Shown piece by piece: positions 35,079 to 44,555 of a DNA stretch of 64,000 nt; position 1 is the first letter of the stretch; each line of letters starts with the position of its first letter. Origin of the DNA: Anaerolineales bacterium (GTDB lineage Bacteria > Chloroflexota > Anaerolineae > Anaerolineales > Villigracilaceae); the NCBI GenBank assembly GCA_030583925.1, contig CP129482.1, positions 62,001 to 126,000 on the forward strand, in the 5' to 3' direction. The notes beneath the pieces are model-generated. The model saw only the letters and a program-made list of their open reading frames with translations, made no database searches and was not told where the DNA came from. A program made the position numbers and the translations under genes.

Positions 35079-35417
35079 TTGGTCGGCTGGATGTTTGCTC
35101 ACATGAGTTTTATTATTCCCGTCGAACGATTGCGAGAAACCGAAACCTTGATGGCGTTTTATCATCCCAAGCCGTCGTATCCGTTTCATGTTTTGCTAGT
35201 GCCGAAGAAGGCGGTGAAGACGTTGATGGAATTTGATTCATCTGATTCAGCTTTCCTTGGTGATCTGTTTTCCTCTGTGCAAAGCCTCGTGGAGGAATTT
35301 CATCTCGGTACGTATCGGTTGATCGTCAACGGCGGAGAGCATCAGGATTTTCCGCAATTGCATTTTCATTTAATTTCGGACATTGTAGGGGCACAGCGAA
35401 ACACGGATAGGCACTGA
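35079..35417 (+). CDS. HIT-family protein
   Basis: About 112 residues. [20 protein letters not shown] is the substrate-side motif and [10 protein letters not shown] and LHFHLIS (the His triad region) identify a HIT nucleotide hydrolase or transferase. The start is uncertain: TTG at 35079, ATG at 35103, or an earlier codon inside the repeat block. The C-terminal tail ([10 protein letters not shown]) is encoded by the left arm of the inverted repeat 35383-35447, so the natural end may have been replaced by repeat sequence. Confidence 0.7.
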   Translation: MVGWMFAHMSFIIPVERLRETETLMAFYHPKPSYPFHVLLVPKKAVKTLMEFDSSDSAFLGDLFSSVQSLVEEFHLGTYRLIVNGGEHQDFPQLHFHLISDIVGAQRNTDRH

Positions 35418-35447
35418 CGGTTAATCGTCCCGCTGTGCCCCTACAGG
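35383..35447. repeat. Inverted repeat GTAGGGGCACAGCG / CGCTGTGCCCCTAC
   Basis: 14-bp arms at the two ends of a 65-bp segment between the HIT gene and guaA. The left arm lies within the HIT coding frame. Confidence 0.85.
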
Positions 35448-35455
35448 AAACAAAA

Positions 35456-37066
35456 ATGGACTCCATCGCCATCCTCGATTTTGGCTCACAATATGCCCAA
35501 CTCATCGCGCGGCGGGTGAGGGAGGCGCAGGTCTATTGCGAGTTGTTCCCATGGGACGCGTCGCAGGATACGATTCTCTCGATTCGACCTAAAGGGTTTA
35601 TTCTCTCCGGCGGACCCCGCTCGGTTTACGAAGAGAACGCGCCATTCATTCAAGAATTTATTTTCAAAACAGGCTTGCCGATTCTGGGAATTTGCTACGG
35701 GATGCAAGCGCTCACTCACGCACTCGGGGGAAAAGTTGACCCGTCTGCACAGAGGGAATATGGACAGGCGGAAATTCAGTCTCTAGTCTCTGGTCTCGAT
35801 ACGCTCGCAGCGCCCGCTCGCTACTCGACCAGCGCACATCTTTTAATGTCCAGTCTCTCTTCCGTTTGGATGTCGCACGGCGACCGCATCACGGAACTTC
35901 CCGAGGGATTCGTCGCGCTGGCGAAGAGCGGAAATAGTCCGCTGGCGGCGATGGGCGATCTGCAGAGAAAATATTTCGGCGTGCAGTTTCACCCGGAAGT
36001 GCATCACACGCCGAACGGGGAAAAATTGCTCCAGCATTTTGTCATGGACATCTGCGGAGTCAAACCCGAGTGGACGCCCGCCTCCATCATCGAAGAGTCG
36101 GTGACGAGGATTCAAAAACAAGTCGGCGATCAACGCGTATTGGCGGCGGTAAGCGGCGGCGTGGATTCGTCTGTGGCGGCGGCGTTGGTGCACAAGGCGA
36201 TCGGCGACCAGCTTGTGTCGGTGTTTGTGGATACGGGCTTGCTGAGGAAGAACGAGGGCGAACAGGTCGCGTCGGCATTTCGGAATCATTTGCACTCCGA
36301 GTTGATCGCGGTGGATGCCAGCGACGAATTCTTCTCCGCACTCAAAGGCGTGACCGAGCCGGAGCAGAAACGAAAGATCGTCGGCGAAAAATTTATTCGC
36401 ATCTTTGAACGACAGGCAAAGCAAGTCGGTCAGCCGAAATTTTTGGTACAAGGGACGATCTATCCTGATGTCGTTGAATCGTCCGCGCCGGATCGGGATA
36501 AGGCGCAGAAGATCAAGTCGCATCACAACGTGGGCGGACTCCCCGAAGATATGGAGTTTGAACTTGTAGAGCCGTTGCGCTATTTATTCAAGGACGAAGT
36601 GCGCGCGGTCGGCGAAGCGCTGGGGTTGCCGGAAGCGCTCGTTTGGCGGCAACCGTTCCCAGGTCCGGGGTTGACCGTGCGTTGTCTAGGGGAGGTGACG
36701 CGCGAGCGTGTGTCCCGCCTGCGGGAGGCGGATGCGATCCTGATCGAGGAATTATCCAAAGCGGGTTTGCTTGGTTCGCGTTCGTCCAGCAGTTCAACTG
36801 CTGGACGAGCATTGTCAACTTCGCAGGCGTTCGTTGTGTTGCTGCCGGTGCGTTCGGTGGGCGTGATGGGCGACCAGCGGACGTATCAGGAGGCGGCGGC
36901 GATCCGCGCGGTGACGACCGAGGATTTTATGACCGCCGATTGGGCGCGCTTGCCACACGATTTGCTGGCGCGCGTCTCGAGCCGCATTGTCAACGAGGTG
37001 GAGGGAATCAATCGGGTGGTGTATGATATTACCAGCAAGCCGCCCGCGACGATCGAATGGGAGTGA
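35456..37066 (+). CDS. guaA: GMP synthase (glutamine-hydrolysing)
   Basis: 536 residues from the ATG at 35456. Class I amidotransferase domain with nucleophile Cys in GICYGMQ and His in [11 protein letters not shown]-pyrophosphatase domain with the P-loop SGGVDSS; C-terminal dimerisation domain. It converts XMP to GMP. Two repeat-derived stretches are in frame: one at 35790-35832 ([16 protein letters not shown]) and one at 36782-36808 (SSSSSTAGR), each in a variable loop. Normal enzymes lack both. Confidence 0.97.
   Translation: MDSIAILDFGSQYAQLIARRVREAQVYCELFPWDASQDTILSIRPKGFILSGGPRSVYEENAPFIQEFIFKTGLPILGICYGMQALTHALGGKVDPSAQREYGQAEIQSLVSGLDTLAAPARYSTSAHLLMSSLSSVWMSHGDRITELPEGFVALAKSGNSPLAAMGDLQRKYFGVQFHPEVHHTPNGEKLLQHFVMDICGVKPEWTPASIIEESVTRIQKQVGDQRVLAAVSGGVDSSVAAALVHKAIGDQLVSVFVDTGLLRKNEGEQVASAFRNHLHSELIAVDASDEFFSALKGVTEPEQKRKIVGEKFIRIFERQAKQVGQPKFLVQGTIYPDVVESSAPDRDKAQKIKSHHNVGGLPEDMEFELVEPLRYLFKDEVRAVGEALGLPEALVWRQPFPGPGLTVRCLGEVTRERVSRLREADAILIEELSKAGLLGSRSSSSSTAGRALSTSQAFVVLLPVRSVGVMGDQRTYQEAAAIRAVTTEDFMTADWARLPHDLLARVSSRIVNEVEGINRVVYDITSKPPATIEWE
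35790..35832. repeat. Palindromic repeat (CTGGTCTCGATACGCTCGC family) inside guaA
   Basis: Begins CTGGTCTCGATACGCTCG and ends GCTCGCTACTCGACCAG. The same unit occurs in the opposite orientation just after the gene at 37102-37146. Confidence 0.88.
36782..36808. repeat. Palindromic repeat (CAGCAGTT-c-AACTGCTG family) inside guaA
   Basis: Perfect palindrome with arms TCGTCCAGCAGTT and AACTGCTGGACGA. It differs from the valS copy only in the second position of each arm, changed symmetrically (TTGTCC versus TCGTCC). Confidence 0.92.
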
Positions 37067-37101
37067 GACGATTTACGATTGTAGATTGACGATTTACGAT
37101 C

Positions 37102-37146
37102 TGGTGGTCGAGTAGCGAGCGGTGGTTGCGAGCGTATCGAGACCAC
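37102..37146. repeat. Intergenic copy of the guaA-type palindromic repeat
   Basis: Contains GGTGGTCGAGTAGCGAGC and GCGAGCGTATCGAGACCAC, the complement of the unit inside guaA. It lies between guaA and the first membrane-protein gene. Confidence 0.85.
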
Positions 37147-37168
37147 GATTGATGATAGAGGAGCAACA

Positions 37169-38077
37169 GTGACTTTTGACATTGGCGAAGTGTTGAGCCG
37201 CGCAGGTCAGATCACGTGGCGGAACAAGGTTCTTTGGCTGTTCAGCGCGTTGCCGATCGTGGCAAGTTTTCTGATTCTCCCGGCGATGCTATTTCCAATG
37301 TTCTTTTTGGAGGCGGATTCAAACGGAACGCCGGTCGTATTCAAGAATCCGATCTTCATCGTTATCTTTCTGGTGGGGACCATTCTTATCAGCATCCTTT
37401 CTTTTGTGTTGTACACTGCCGGCGCGTCTTCCCTTACGGTGGGAATCATCCGCGCGGAAACCGGGGAGGGCGCGTTACCATTCCGTGAACTTCTTACAGA
37501 GGGCATGAAATACTTCGTGCGGATTCTCGGTATTGGGCTATTGGTCAGCGTCAGCTTTTCAGCGATATTCACCGCCATCTCTTTCGGTCTGGTGTTATTC
37601 GGCATTGTCACCATAGGCATCGGCTTCGTCTGCGCGCAGCCGTTAATCCTGTTGATATACCCGCTGATGATGCTTTTATACGCGCTGATCGAGCAATCCA
37701 ACGCGGCGGTGGTGGCGGACGATCTCGGCGTGATGGACGCCATCTCAAAGGCGTGGAACTTGCTCAAGGCAAACTTCTGGCGGATTTTGCTCCTATCCAT
37801 CATCGTCTATTTCGCCGTCTCGATCCTTTCGAGCATTGTGACCCTGCCGCTGATGATGCCAATGTTCTTTTTCCCGTTCCTGATCGAGCCTTCACAGGTT
37901 GGGCAAAGCATGAAGATCCTTGGGCTGGTCATGGCGGTCTTCGGCTTCATCTTCCTGCCGGTCATGGCTCTCGTGCAGGGAGTTGCAATCACTTTCATGA
38001 AATCTGCGTATATATTGGCGTATCTGCGCTTGACTCGTTCGTCAAACCAACCAACCCCGGTCGAAGCGACTGCATAG
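37169..38077 (+). CDS. Multi-pass membrane protein, paralogue 1
   Basis: 302 residues with about six long hydrophobic segments. The opening TFDIGEVLSRAGQITWRNKVLWLF closely resembles the next gene product. A central AISKAWNLLKANFWRILLLSII is also shared. The layout is that of membrane proteins distantly like the GDPD membrane domain. It is first in a run of four genes that ends in a PP2C phosphatase. Confidence 0.7.
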   Translation: MTFDIGEVLSRAGQITWRNKVLWLFSALPIVASFLILPAMLFPMFFLEADSNGTPVVFKNPIFIVIFLVGTILISILSFVLYTAGASSLTVGIIRAETGEGALPFRELLTEGMKYFVRILGIGLLVSVSFSAIFTAISFGLVLFGIVTIGIGFVCAQPLILLIYPLMMLLYALIEQSNAAVVADDLGVMDAISKAWNLLKANFWRILLLSIIVYFAVSILSSIVTLPLMMPMFFFPFLIEPSQVGQSMKILGLVMAVFGFIFLPVMALVQGVAITFMKSAYILAYLRLTRSSNQPTPVEATA

Positions 38078-38091
38078 AAAAGGAGAATACA

Positions 38092-39063
38092 ATGAATTTC
38101 AACTTTGGAGAGGTACTCACCCGCGCCTGGCAAATCATTTGGAAGCACAAGATCCTCTGGGTCTTTGGCATCCTCGCCAGTTGCGGACAGGGCGGCAGCA
38201 ATTTCAATATGAACTCCAGCGGCGGAGGCGGCAACGGCAACGGAATAGGTCAGCCTCCCGATCTGCCTCCGCAAATGATGCGTTGGCTGCAATCCATCGA
38301 GCAAAATCTGACCACGTTTTTCATCATCACAATAGCGCTGGTCTGTGTCATTGGGATCGTGGCTCTCCTTCTCAGTTCCATCGGCAAGATCGGATTGATC
38401 CGCGGCGCGTCGCAGGCGGATGGCGGAGCGGAAGCGCTCGTTCTCGGCGAATTGTTCAGCGGAAGCATGCCTTACTTGTGGCGCATCGTTGGGCTTTCCG
38501 TGATCATAAGTATCCCCGCATTAATCTTTGCCGCGGTTATTTTCGTGGTCTTGATCGGAGGCTTGCTCGTCGGCAAAAGCAATGACAGCATGATTCTGGT
38601 TGTATTGGGTATAGTTCCGATCGCCATAGGCGGCGCCTGCCTGCTCGTTCCGATCAACTTTGTGCTGGGTATGATCTTTCGCCAAGCGGAGAACGCGGCA
38701 GTGTTGGAAAATTTGGGCGTTTTCCCCGCCATCTCGCGCGGCTGGGAAATCTTCAAAGGCAACCTCGGTCCGATCATCCTCATGGCGATCATCCTCGGCG
38801 TCATCGGGTTTGTGCTCGGAATCGTGATCGCCATCCCGTTCCTCGTCCTCATCTTCCCGGCGGTGATGGGAATCATGTTAACCGACGGGCAGAGCCTGAC
38901 TCCGCTTTACCTGATGGGCATTTGTTTCTGCCTCTTAATCCCCATCATGTGGCTGTTGCAGGGCATCATCACTTCCTACACCGAATCCGTGTGGACGCTG
39001 ACCTACCTGCGCCTGACCAAAAAGAAGGATGACGCGCCGGTTCTGACCGAGGCGAATGCGTAG
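38092..39063 (+). CDS. Multi-pass membrane protein, paralogue 2
   Basis: 323 residues starting NFNFGEVLTRAWQIIWKHKILWVF; the ATG at 38092 follows AAGGAG. A Gly/Asn-rich loop after the first helix (about residues 35-60) is the main difference from paralogue 1. AISRGWEIFKGNLGPIILMAI is the shared central motif. Its stop overlaps the next start, so the gene is translationally coupled to the VWA-FHA gene. A role in membrane organisation or transport is possible but not shown. Confidence 0.7.
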   Translation: MNFNFGEVLTRAWQIIWKHKILWVFGILASCGQGGSNFNMNSSGGGGNGNGIGQPPDLPPQMMRWLQSIEQNLTTFFIITIALVCVIGIVALLLSSIGKIGLIRGASQADGGAEALVLGELFSGSMPYLWRIVGLSVIISIPALIFAAVIFVVLIGGLLVGKSNDSMILVVLGIVPIAIGGACLLVPINFVLGMIFRQAENAAVLENLGVFPAISRGWEIFKGNLGPIILMAIILGVIGFVLGIVIAIPFLVLIFPAVMGIMLTDGQSLTPLYLMGICFCLLIPIMWLLQGIITSYTESVWTLTYLRLTKKKDDAPVLTEANA

Positions 39064-40957
39064 ACTGCTCACGTTCATCCTCAGTGTGGGGCTGGTCGCC
39101 GCGCCTCAAATTTTCGCGTCCGCCCAAACCGGCGCGTACGCGGAAATCGTCGCGATCGACGCGCAGAACTTCCCGCAAGTCTCCGCGCTGTTGGATGTGT
39201 TCAACGCCAACGGAGGGTTCGAGTCGAATCTTCAACCCTCGAACCTGACGGTGTATGAAGACGGTCAGCCGCGCCCGGTGGACACGCTGACCCAGCTCGA
39301 AGTTCCGGTACAGATCGTGGTCGCCGTCAACCCCGCGCCCGCGCTGGACGTGCGCGATTCGAACGGTGTGGCGCGCTTTGCGCGCGTCGTCGAAGCGCTT
39401 CAAAACTGGACGAACTCCCAGCCCGCCGAGTCAAGCGACGATTTAAGTCTGGTTTCGCTTTCGGGATCGTTGATCGCCCATGCCTCGGTCAAGGATTGGT
39501 TCGTGAGCCTCGGTTCGTTCAAACCCGATTTCCGCAAATCCACGCCCAATTTACAGACCCTGTCCATCGCGTTGGATACGGTGAACATGCCGCTGAAACA
39601 ACCCGGCATGAAGCGCGCCATCCTCTTCATCACGCCGCATCTCGACGACCCCAACATTGACAATACCATCGCGCCGCTGATTCAGCGCGCCGTCCAATTG
39701 AAAGTGCGCGTGTTCGTCTGGTTCGTGGACGCGGAGGATCAATTCGTTTCGCCGAGCGCCAACGCATTCAAATCGCTCGCCTTGCAGACCAACGGCTCGT
39801 TCGCCACATTCTCCGGCGTCGAGTCGTTGCCCGACCCGAATATTTATTTTGCCCCGTTGCGCCGCATCCACGCGCTGACCTACACCTCCGCGCTTACCAA
39901 CGCCGGCGATCACACGCTCAACGTTAACGTGGAAACGCCGCAGGGCAACCTCTCCGCGCCGGACCAAACCTTCAGCGTGGACATCCAGCCGCCCAACCCG
40001 ATCTTCGTCTCGCCGCCGTTGCAGATCACGCGCCAGCCTCCAGCGGACGATCCGTATAATCCCGACATCCTTGTTCCGGCTGAACAGCCGATTCAAATCA
40101 TCGTCGAATTCCCCGACGGACATACGCGCGACCTCAAACGTACTTCCTTGTTGGTGGATGGAACGATTGTTGCGGAAAATCTCAAACCGCCGTTCGATTC
40201 TTTCGTTTGGGATTTGTCCGCGTACGACGAGAGCGGTCAGCACACCATCGTCGTCGAAGCGGAGGATTCGCTCGGTTTGACAAAATCGTCCATGGGCATC
40301 CCGGTCACGTTGACGGTGGTAATGGCGCCGCGCGGCGTGCAGGCATTGTTCGCGCGGTACAGTTCGTATCTTGTGCTTGGCGCCTTGGGGCTGGCTGGGC
40401 TTGCCTTGCTTGTCATTTTATTGAGGAGCCGCCGGAACGTAGCATCGCGCAAGAAATCGCGCGAGACGAAACGCAGTTTTGACGATCCGCTCACACAGCC
40501 GGTTGTCTCATTGACGGAGCCGCCTGCCTCTGCTACAAAAAAGGTCAAGACCGCGCCACGCCAGTTGCTCAGGTTGCAAGCCAGACCCAAGCGCGCCCAA
40601 GACGCCCCAGCCCGCCTTGTCCGACTGACCAGCGGGGGCGAGCCAGCCAACGCCGCGCCGATCTCACTGCTGGAGAAAGAAACGACCTTCGGCACGGACC
40701 CGGTGCAAGCCGCGCATGTGCTGGATGACGCGTCTATTTCGTCGCTCCATGCGCGCATCAAACAGACGGAGGACAAATCGTTCATGATCTACGACTACGG
40801 CTCGGTGGCGGGAACGTGGGTGAACTACGACCCGGTTGCGCGCGAGGGGCGGCGGCTTGCGCATGGCGACCGAATCCACTTTGGACGGTTGGTCTATCGC
40901 TTTGAACTGAAGCAGGCTCCCCCGGAGTCTGAACCGAGGGTTACATCCAAAAAATAG
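39056..40957 (+). CDS. Secreted-face VWA protein with transmembrane helix and cytoplasmic FHA domain
   Basis: 633 residues. Signal peptide (about 1-24), a von Willebrand A-like domain (VPVQIVVAVNPAPAL ... AILFITPHLDD, about 75-235), Ig-like beta domains (about 270-420), one membrane helix (about 437-457), a basic linker, and a C-terminal FHA domain (TTFGTDPVQAAHVL, SISSLHARIKQ, AGTWVNYDP). FHA binds phosphothreonine, so it links an extracellular domain to Ser/Thr kinase signalling. The PP2C phosphatase follows; a candidate kinase is at 57810. Confidence 0.85.
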   Translation: MRRLLTFILSVGLVAAPQIFASAQTGAYAEIVAIDAQNFPQVSALLDVFNANGGFESNLQPSNLTVYEDGQPRPVDTLTQLEVPVQIVVAVNPAPALDVRDSNGVARFARVVEALQNWTNSQPAESSDDLSLVSLSGSLIAHASVKDWFVSLGSFKPDFRKSTPNLQTLSIALDTVNMPLKQPGMKRAILFITPHLDDPNIDNTIAPLIQRAVQLKVRVFVWFVDAEDQFVSPSANAFKSLALQTNGSFATFSGVESLPDPNIYFAPLRRIHALTYTSALTNAGDHTLNVNVETPQGNLSAPDQTFSVDIQPPNPIFVSPPLQITRQPPADDPYNPDILVPAEQPIQIIVEFPDGHTRDLKRTSLLVDGTIVAENLKPPFDSFVWDLSAYDESGQHTIVVEAEDSLGLTKSSMGIPVTLTVVMAPRGVQALFARYSSYLVLGALGLAGLALLVILLRSRRNVASRKKSRETKRSFDDPLTQPVVSLTEPPASATKKVKTAPRQLLRLQARPKRAQDAPARLVRLTSGGEPANAAPISLLEKETTFGTDPVQAAHVLDDASISSLHARIKQTEDKSFMIYDYGSVAGTWVNYDPVAREGRRLAHGDRIHFGRLVYRFELKQAPPESEPRVTSKK

Positions 40958-41003
40958 GGGCAGGATTTACCCTGTCCCTACTGTATAATGTGAAGAATTA
41001 ACC

Positions 41004-42107
41004 ATGAAACGAACATCGCGCGCCCATTTGAACGTCGAAGCGCAGACCCACGCGGGCATGACCGGCAAGAATAACGAGGACCGCTACGCGATCGCCTCGT
41101 TCGTGCTTAGCCCGCGCGAACCGACTCCGGCGCTTTTTGCCGTGCTGGCAGACGGTATCGGCGGACACAAAGGGGGCGAGGTGGCGGCTGAACTCGCGGT
41201 CAACCACATCATGGAAGTGATCTCGAAAAGCGACGGGCATCACACGCGCCGCACCATCGAAGACGCGGTGGCAGACGCCAGCAACGCCATCGCCGCGCAT
41301 TCCTCCACCGACGAAAATCTCAAAGGCATGGGTTCCACCTGCGCCATTGCATGGGTCATCGGCGATACATTGCACACCGCCTATGTGGGCGATTCGCGCA
41401 TTTACTTGATTCGCGGCGGGCGCATCCAGCAAACAACGGTGGATCACACGTGGGTGCAGGAAGCCATCGAGAAAAAGGTGCTGACCCCCGAAGATGCGCG
41501 CGAGCATCCGAACGTGCATGTCATCCGCCGCTATCTCGGTTCGCCGGTGCCGCCTGAACCGGACTTTCGTATGAAGTTGTTCAATGACGAGAGCGACGAA
41601 CACGCGGAGAACAATCAGGGTATGCCTCTGCAACCCAATGATGTGGTTTTGTTATGCAGTGACGGCTTGACCGACCTCGTGTGGAACGATGAGATACTCG
41701 AAGTTGTCCGCTCGAAATCCAGCCTCAAAGAGGCGGCGAGCGCGCTGATCGAACTCGCCAATTCGCGCGGCGGGCACGATAACATCACCGTCGTCCTGAT
41801 CGCCGTCCCTGCCGATTTCAAATTGAAGGAACAGAAAAAAACGGATTGGCTCCCGTGGATTCTCGGAGGCATCGTCGGCTTGATCTTCGTGATCATCGCC
41901 GGTTCGATCCTGACGTTCAGCCTGTTGAGGCGTTCGTCGGCTGTGACCTCCACCTCAACCGCCCCGCCGCCGTTGACGTTCACTTCCTCTCCCCAGCCTT
42001 CTCCCACCATACTTTCCTCATCCACCCCGGAAGCGAACGTTCCTCCCGTATCCGTCCCACCGACTCTCACTCCGTGGCCCACGAATACGGTAGTGGTCAC
42101 GCCATGA
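41004..42107 (+). CDS. PP2C-family Ser/Thr protein phosphatase, membrane-anchored
   Basis: 367 residues. Metal-binding motifs NNEDRY, LADGIGGHKGGEVAA, SDGLTD and GGHDNITVV identify a PPM phosphatase (about 1-270). A single membrane helix (about 285-310) and a Thr/Pro/Ser-rich outer tail follow. It is 47 bp after the VWA-FHA gene and should remove phosphates placed by PknB-type kinases. Its stop lies within bases of a palindromic repeat. Confidence 0.93.
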   Translation: MKRTSRAHLNVEAQTHAGMTGKNNEDRYAIASFVLSPREPTPALFAVLADGIGGHKGGEVAAELAVNHIMEVISKSDGHHTRRTIEDAVADASNAIAAHSSTDENLKGMGSTCAIAWVIGDTLHTAYVGDSRIYLIRGGRIQQTTVDHTWVQEAIEKKVLTPEDAREHPNVHVIRRYLGSPVPPEPDFRMKLFNDESDEHAENNQGMPLQPNDVVLLCSDGLTDLVWNDEILEVVRSKSSLKEAASALIELANSRGGHDNITVVLIAVPADFKLKEQKKTDWLPWILGGIVGLIFVIIAGSILTFSLLRRSSAVTSTSTAPPPLTFTSSPQPSPTILSSSTPEANVPPVSVPPTLTPWPTNTVVVTP

Positions 42108-42108
42108 T

Positions 42109-42203
42109 GTCGTTGCGAGGAGCGAAGCGACGAAGCAATCTCCTCGAACAAAAGTATTTCTGATGCCGGGGGATTGCTTCGGGCTACCGCCCTCGCAAAG
42201 ACA
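42109..42203. repeat. Palindromic repeat, CATTGCGAG / GAAGCAATC family
   Basis: GTCGTTGCGAGGAGCG ... GAAGCAATCTCC with GGATTGCTTCGG ... CCTCGCAAAGAC, between the phosphatase and cupin genes. Confidence 0.85.
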
Positions 42204-42215
42204 AATGAGGTGCAA

Positions 42216-42578
42216 ATGTCAGTCAAACACGTAACCGATGTCGAAGCCAAAGATGTAGCCGCAGGCAAAGACACGACGATTCAAGTCCTTATTTCATCGC
42301 AAGAAGGTCCGAACTTCGCCTTGCGGAAATTTTCCATGCAAAAAGGCGGAGGGATGCCGCGTCACACCAACCTAGTCGAACACGAGCAATACGTCCTGCG
42401 CGGCGAAGCGGATATCACCATCGGCGATGAATCCCATCACGTGAAAACGGGCGACGTGATCTTCATCCCCAATGGTGTTATCCATTCATATCAGAACACC
42501 GGCGAAGAGCCGTTTGAATTCCTGTGCATTGTCCCCAACAAGGAAGATAAGATCACGATTGTGGATGAGGGGTGTTAA
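42216..42578 (+). CDS. Cupin-domain protein
   Basis: 120 residues. The double-stranded beta-helix is marked by GMPRHTNLVEHEQYVLRGEA (the metal His/Glu set) and GDVIFIPNGVIHSYQN. Small single-domain cupins include isomerases, dioxygenases and sensors; the substrate cannot be read from the sequence. Monocistronic, start behind a weak GAGGTG. Confidence 0.8.
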   Translation: MSVKHVTDVEAKDVAAGKDTTIQVLISSQEGPNFALRKFSMQKGGGMPRHTNLVEHEQYVLRGEADITIGDESHHVKTGDVIFIPNGVIHSYQNTGEEPFEFLCIVPNKEDKITIVDEGC

Positions 42579-42647
42579 TTGCCGTCTCTTCTTTGCCTCT
42601 TTCATGTAGCCTAAGGAAATGATGAAAGAAGAAAGGCTGGGTTGTGA

Positions 42648-43358
42648 TTACAACGGCTGTTTCGCAGGGATGCCCGCCTTGCGCGGATACTTGACCGGCG
42701 TCGTGGCGATTTTGTCCACGATCACAAGAAATCTTTCGTCCGCCACCTCCGGTAACTTCACCGGAATCAATTCTCTCAATTCTCCTCCCAATAATTTCAT
42801 CGCCTTCTGAGCGGATTCTGCTTCGGCGGGTCCGCTTTCGCCTTTTTGTGCGAGCGCCGTCCCGCCGACTTTGACGAGCGGCAAAAGATATTCGCTCAGG
42901 ACGTTGAGGTTCGCCACCGCGCGCGCTACTGCCCAGTCGTATTTCTCGCGGTGATTTGAATCCTGTCCCATATCCTCCGCCCGCGCGTTGACGACCTGCA
43001 CATGTTCCAGTCCCAGCACGCTGACGATGTGCCGGCAAAACTTCGCTTTCTTGCCCACAGACTCAACGAGGGTCAACTTCAGGTTGGGGTACAAAATTTT
43101 GAGCGGAAGCCCCGGGAAGCCCGCGCCGGTCCCCACGTCGATGAGCGAAGCGGGTGGATTCGCCTGCCACGCCAGCACGCACGAGAACGAATCCAAAAAA
43201 TGCTTGGTGCGGATGGATTCCGCATCACGGATGGCGGTCAGGTTGAATTTCTGATTCCATTCGATCAATTCTTTTTCGTAGGCGTTCAACGCGGTCATTT
43301 GCATCCCTGTGATGTGGACGTTGAACAATTCCCGTGCCGCGCGGACGAGTTTTTCCAT
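42648..43358 (-). CDS. rsmG: 16S rRNA (guanine-527 N7) methyltransferase
   Basis: 236 residues from the ATG at 43358. Motif I is LIDVGTGAGFPGLPLKI, followed by LTLVESVGKKAKFC and the family feature ARAEDMG ... VARAVANLNVL. It methylates G527 in 16S rRNA. The long C-terminus PVKYPRKAGIPAKQPL is typical. It lies alone, followed upstream by a CCCTCTCCC repeat. Confidence 0.93.
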   Translation of the reverse strand: MEKLVRAARELFNVHITGMQMTALNAYEKELIEWNQKFNLTAIRDAESIRTKHFLDSFSCVLAWQANPPASLIDVGTGAGFPGLPLKILYPNLKLTLVESVGKKAKFCRHIVSVLGLEHVQVVNARAEDMGQDSNHREKYDWAVARAVANLNVLSEYLLPLVKVGGTALAQKGESGPAEAESAQKAMKLLGGELRELIPVKLPEVADERFLVIVDKIATTPVKYPRKAGIPAKQPL

Positions 43359-43383
43359 GAAAAGATTATAAAGCAAAACAAAA

Positions 43384-43407
43384 CCCCTCTCCCAATGGGA
43401 GAGGGGC
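43384..43407. repeat. Palindromic repeat, CCCTCTCCC family
   Basis: CCCCTCTCCC-AATG-GGGAGAGGGG between rsmG and the DUF4349 gene; related to the in-frame copy in valS (18036-18058). Confidence 0.85.
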
Positions 43408-43423
43408 GGGAGTGAGGGAGATA

Positions 43424-44410
43424 TTACTTCTTTTCTTCCGTCTTCACTTCCGTTGCGACTTTCGACTTCTTGAGCTTGCGGTATATTCCGCGCCCGCCGA
43501 GGAAGACGAGATAAAGCGGGATGGCAACCAGAATGAGCGCGGGCAGTGTGTATAACACAAAGCGGATGAGGAATTGGACGAAGCCCTGCGTGAAGTAGAT
43601 CAAATCCTGCACCGCTTCATTGGCTGTGCCTTGCAGTTTCCAGCCGCCGATCTCCACCGGCTGGACAGTCTCTTCGGCGATCAAGCGGATGCTGACCGCG
43701 GAAAGCGCGACCGACTCGTCGTAGTATTTGATCTGCCCTTTCAGCACTTCGATCTCGCTTTGGATGATCTGAAGTTGGGTGTAGACCGCGAGCGTGCTTT
43801 CGGTATCTTCCGCTTTTTCGAGGAACTCGAGCAGTTTCTTCTCGGCGGCTTCCTTGGCTTTAAGTTGCGACTGCAAATCCACATAGACGCTGGTGATATC
43901 TTCGCTGGTGCGGTTTTCGTAGTTGACCTTGACCGCGTCTTTTTCGATCGTCGCGAGCGCTTCATCGAGTTTTTCTTGCGGCACGCGGATGGTCATCGTG
44001 GCTTCAGGCGCTTCGACGCTGTTCGGTCCGTAATAAGTTGTATACAGGCTGGACGATACGACATGTCCGCCCATCGCCACTGCCATTGCCGCGATCTCGC
44101 TCATGCGCGCCTGCGGGTCGGCGACCACGATGGCAAGGTCCGCGTTCTGGATGACCATGCGCTCTTGGGTTTGAGGATCTGTCACTTGCAAAGCAGCTTT
44201 CACCTGGTCGCTTGCCGGAAGCGGAGCCGAAGCAAACGACTCCTGTGAAACCTCATATTCAGGCGCGCCTCCGCCATAACCAATGGGAAGCGAGGTATTG
44301 ATTGTGCTAAAGCTTGTTCCAACCCGCGGTGAAAACAAAGACATCAATACCGATCCCACCAAAACGAACACAACCACCACCGACGCAATAATCAAAATTG
44401 GGCGTTTCAT
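43424..44410 (-). CDS. DUF4349 membrane protein
   Basis: 328 residues from the ATG at 44410, which has GAAGGAG upstream. An N-terminal membrane anchor (about 5-25) is followed by the DUF4349 region: IQNADLAIVVADPQARM, GGHVVSSSLY, TIRVPQEKLDEAL and a long coiled-coil (SQLKAKEAAEKKLLEFLEKA). A second membrane helix (about 285-310) and a basic tail end the protein. DUF4349 proteins are surface-exposed and of unknown function. Confidence 0.85.
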   Translation of the reverse strand: MKRPILIIASVVVVFVLVGSVLMSLFSPRVGTSFSTINTSLPIGYGGGAPEYEVSQESFASAPLPASDQVKAALQVTDPQTQERMVIQNADLAIVVADPQARMSEIAAMAVAMGGHVVSSSLYTTYYGPNSVEAPEATMTIRVPQEKLDEALATIEKDAVKVNYENRTSEDITSVYVDLQSQLKAKEAAEKKLLEFLEKAEDTESTLAVYTQLQIIQSEIEVLKGQIKYYDESVALSAVSIRLIAEETVQPVEIGGWKLQGTANEAVQDLIYFTQGFVQFLIRFVLYTLPALILVAIPLYLVFLGGRGIYRKLKKSKVATEVKTEEKK

Positions 44411-44555
44411 TGTTTCTTCTCCTTCGTAAGGTGACTTCACCTCACAGACGAATCCAATTTCATATTGTTCCCAGTCTCAAGTCTCCAGTTCCCCAATCTC
44501 TAATTCTCCATTTCCCTTCCTTTGCTCATCAATTACTCAATTACTAATTACCAAC

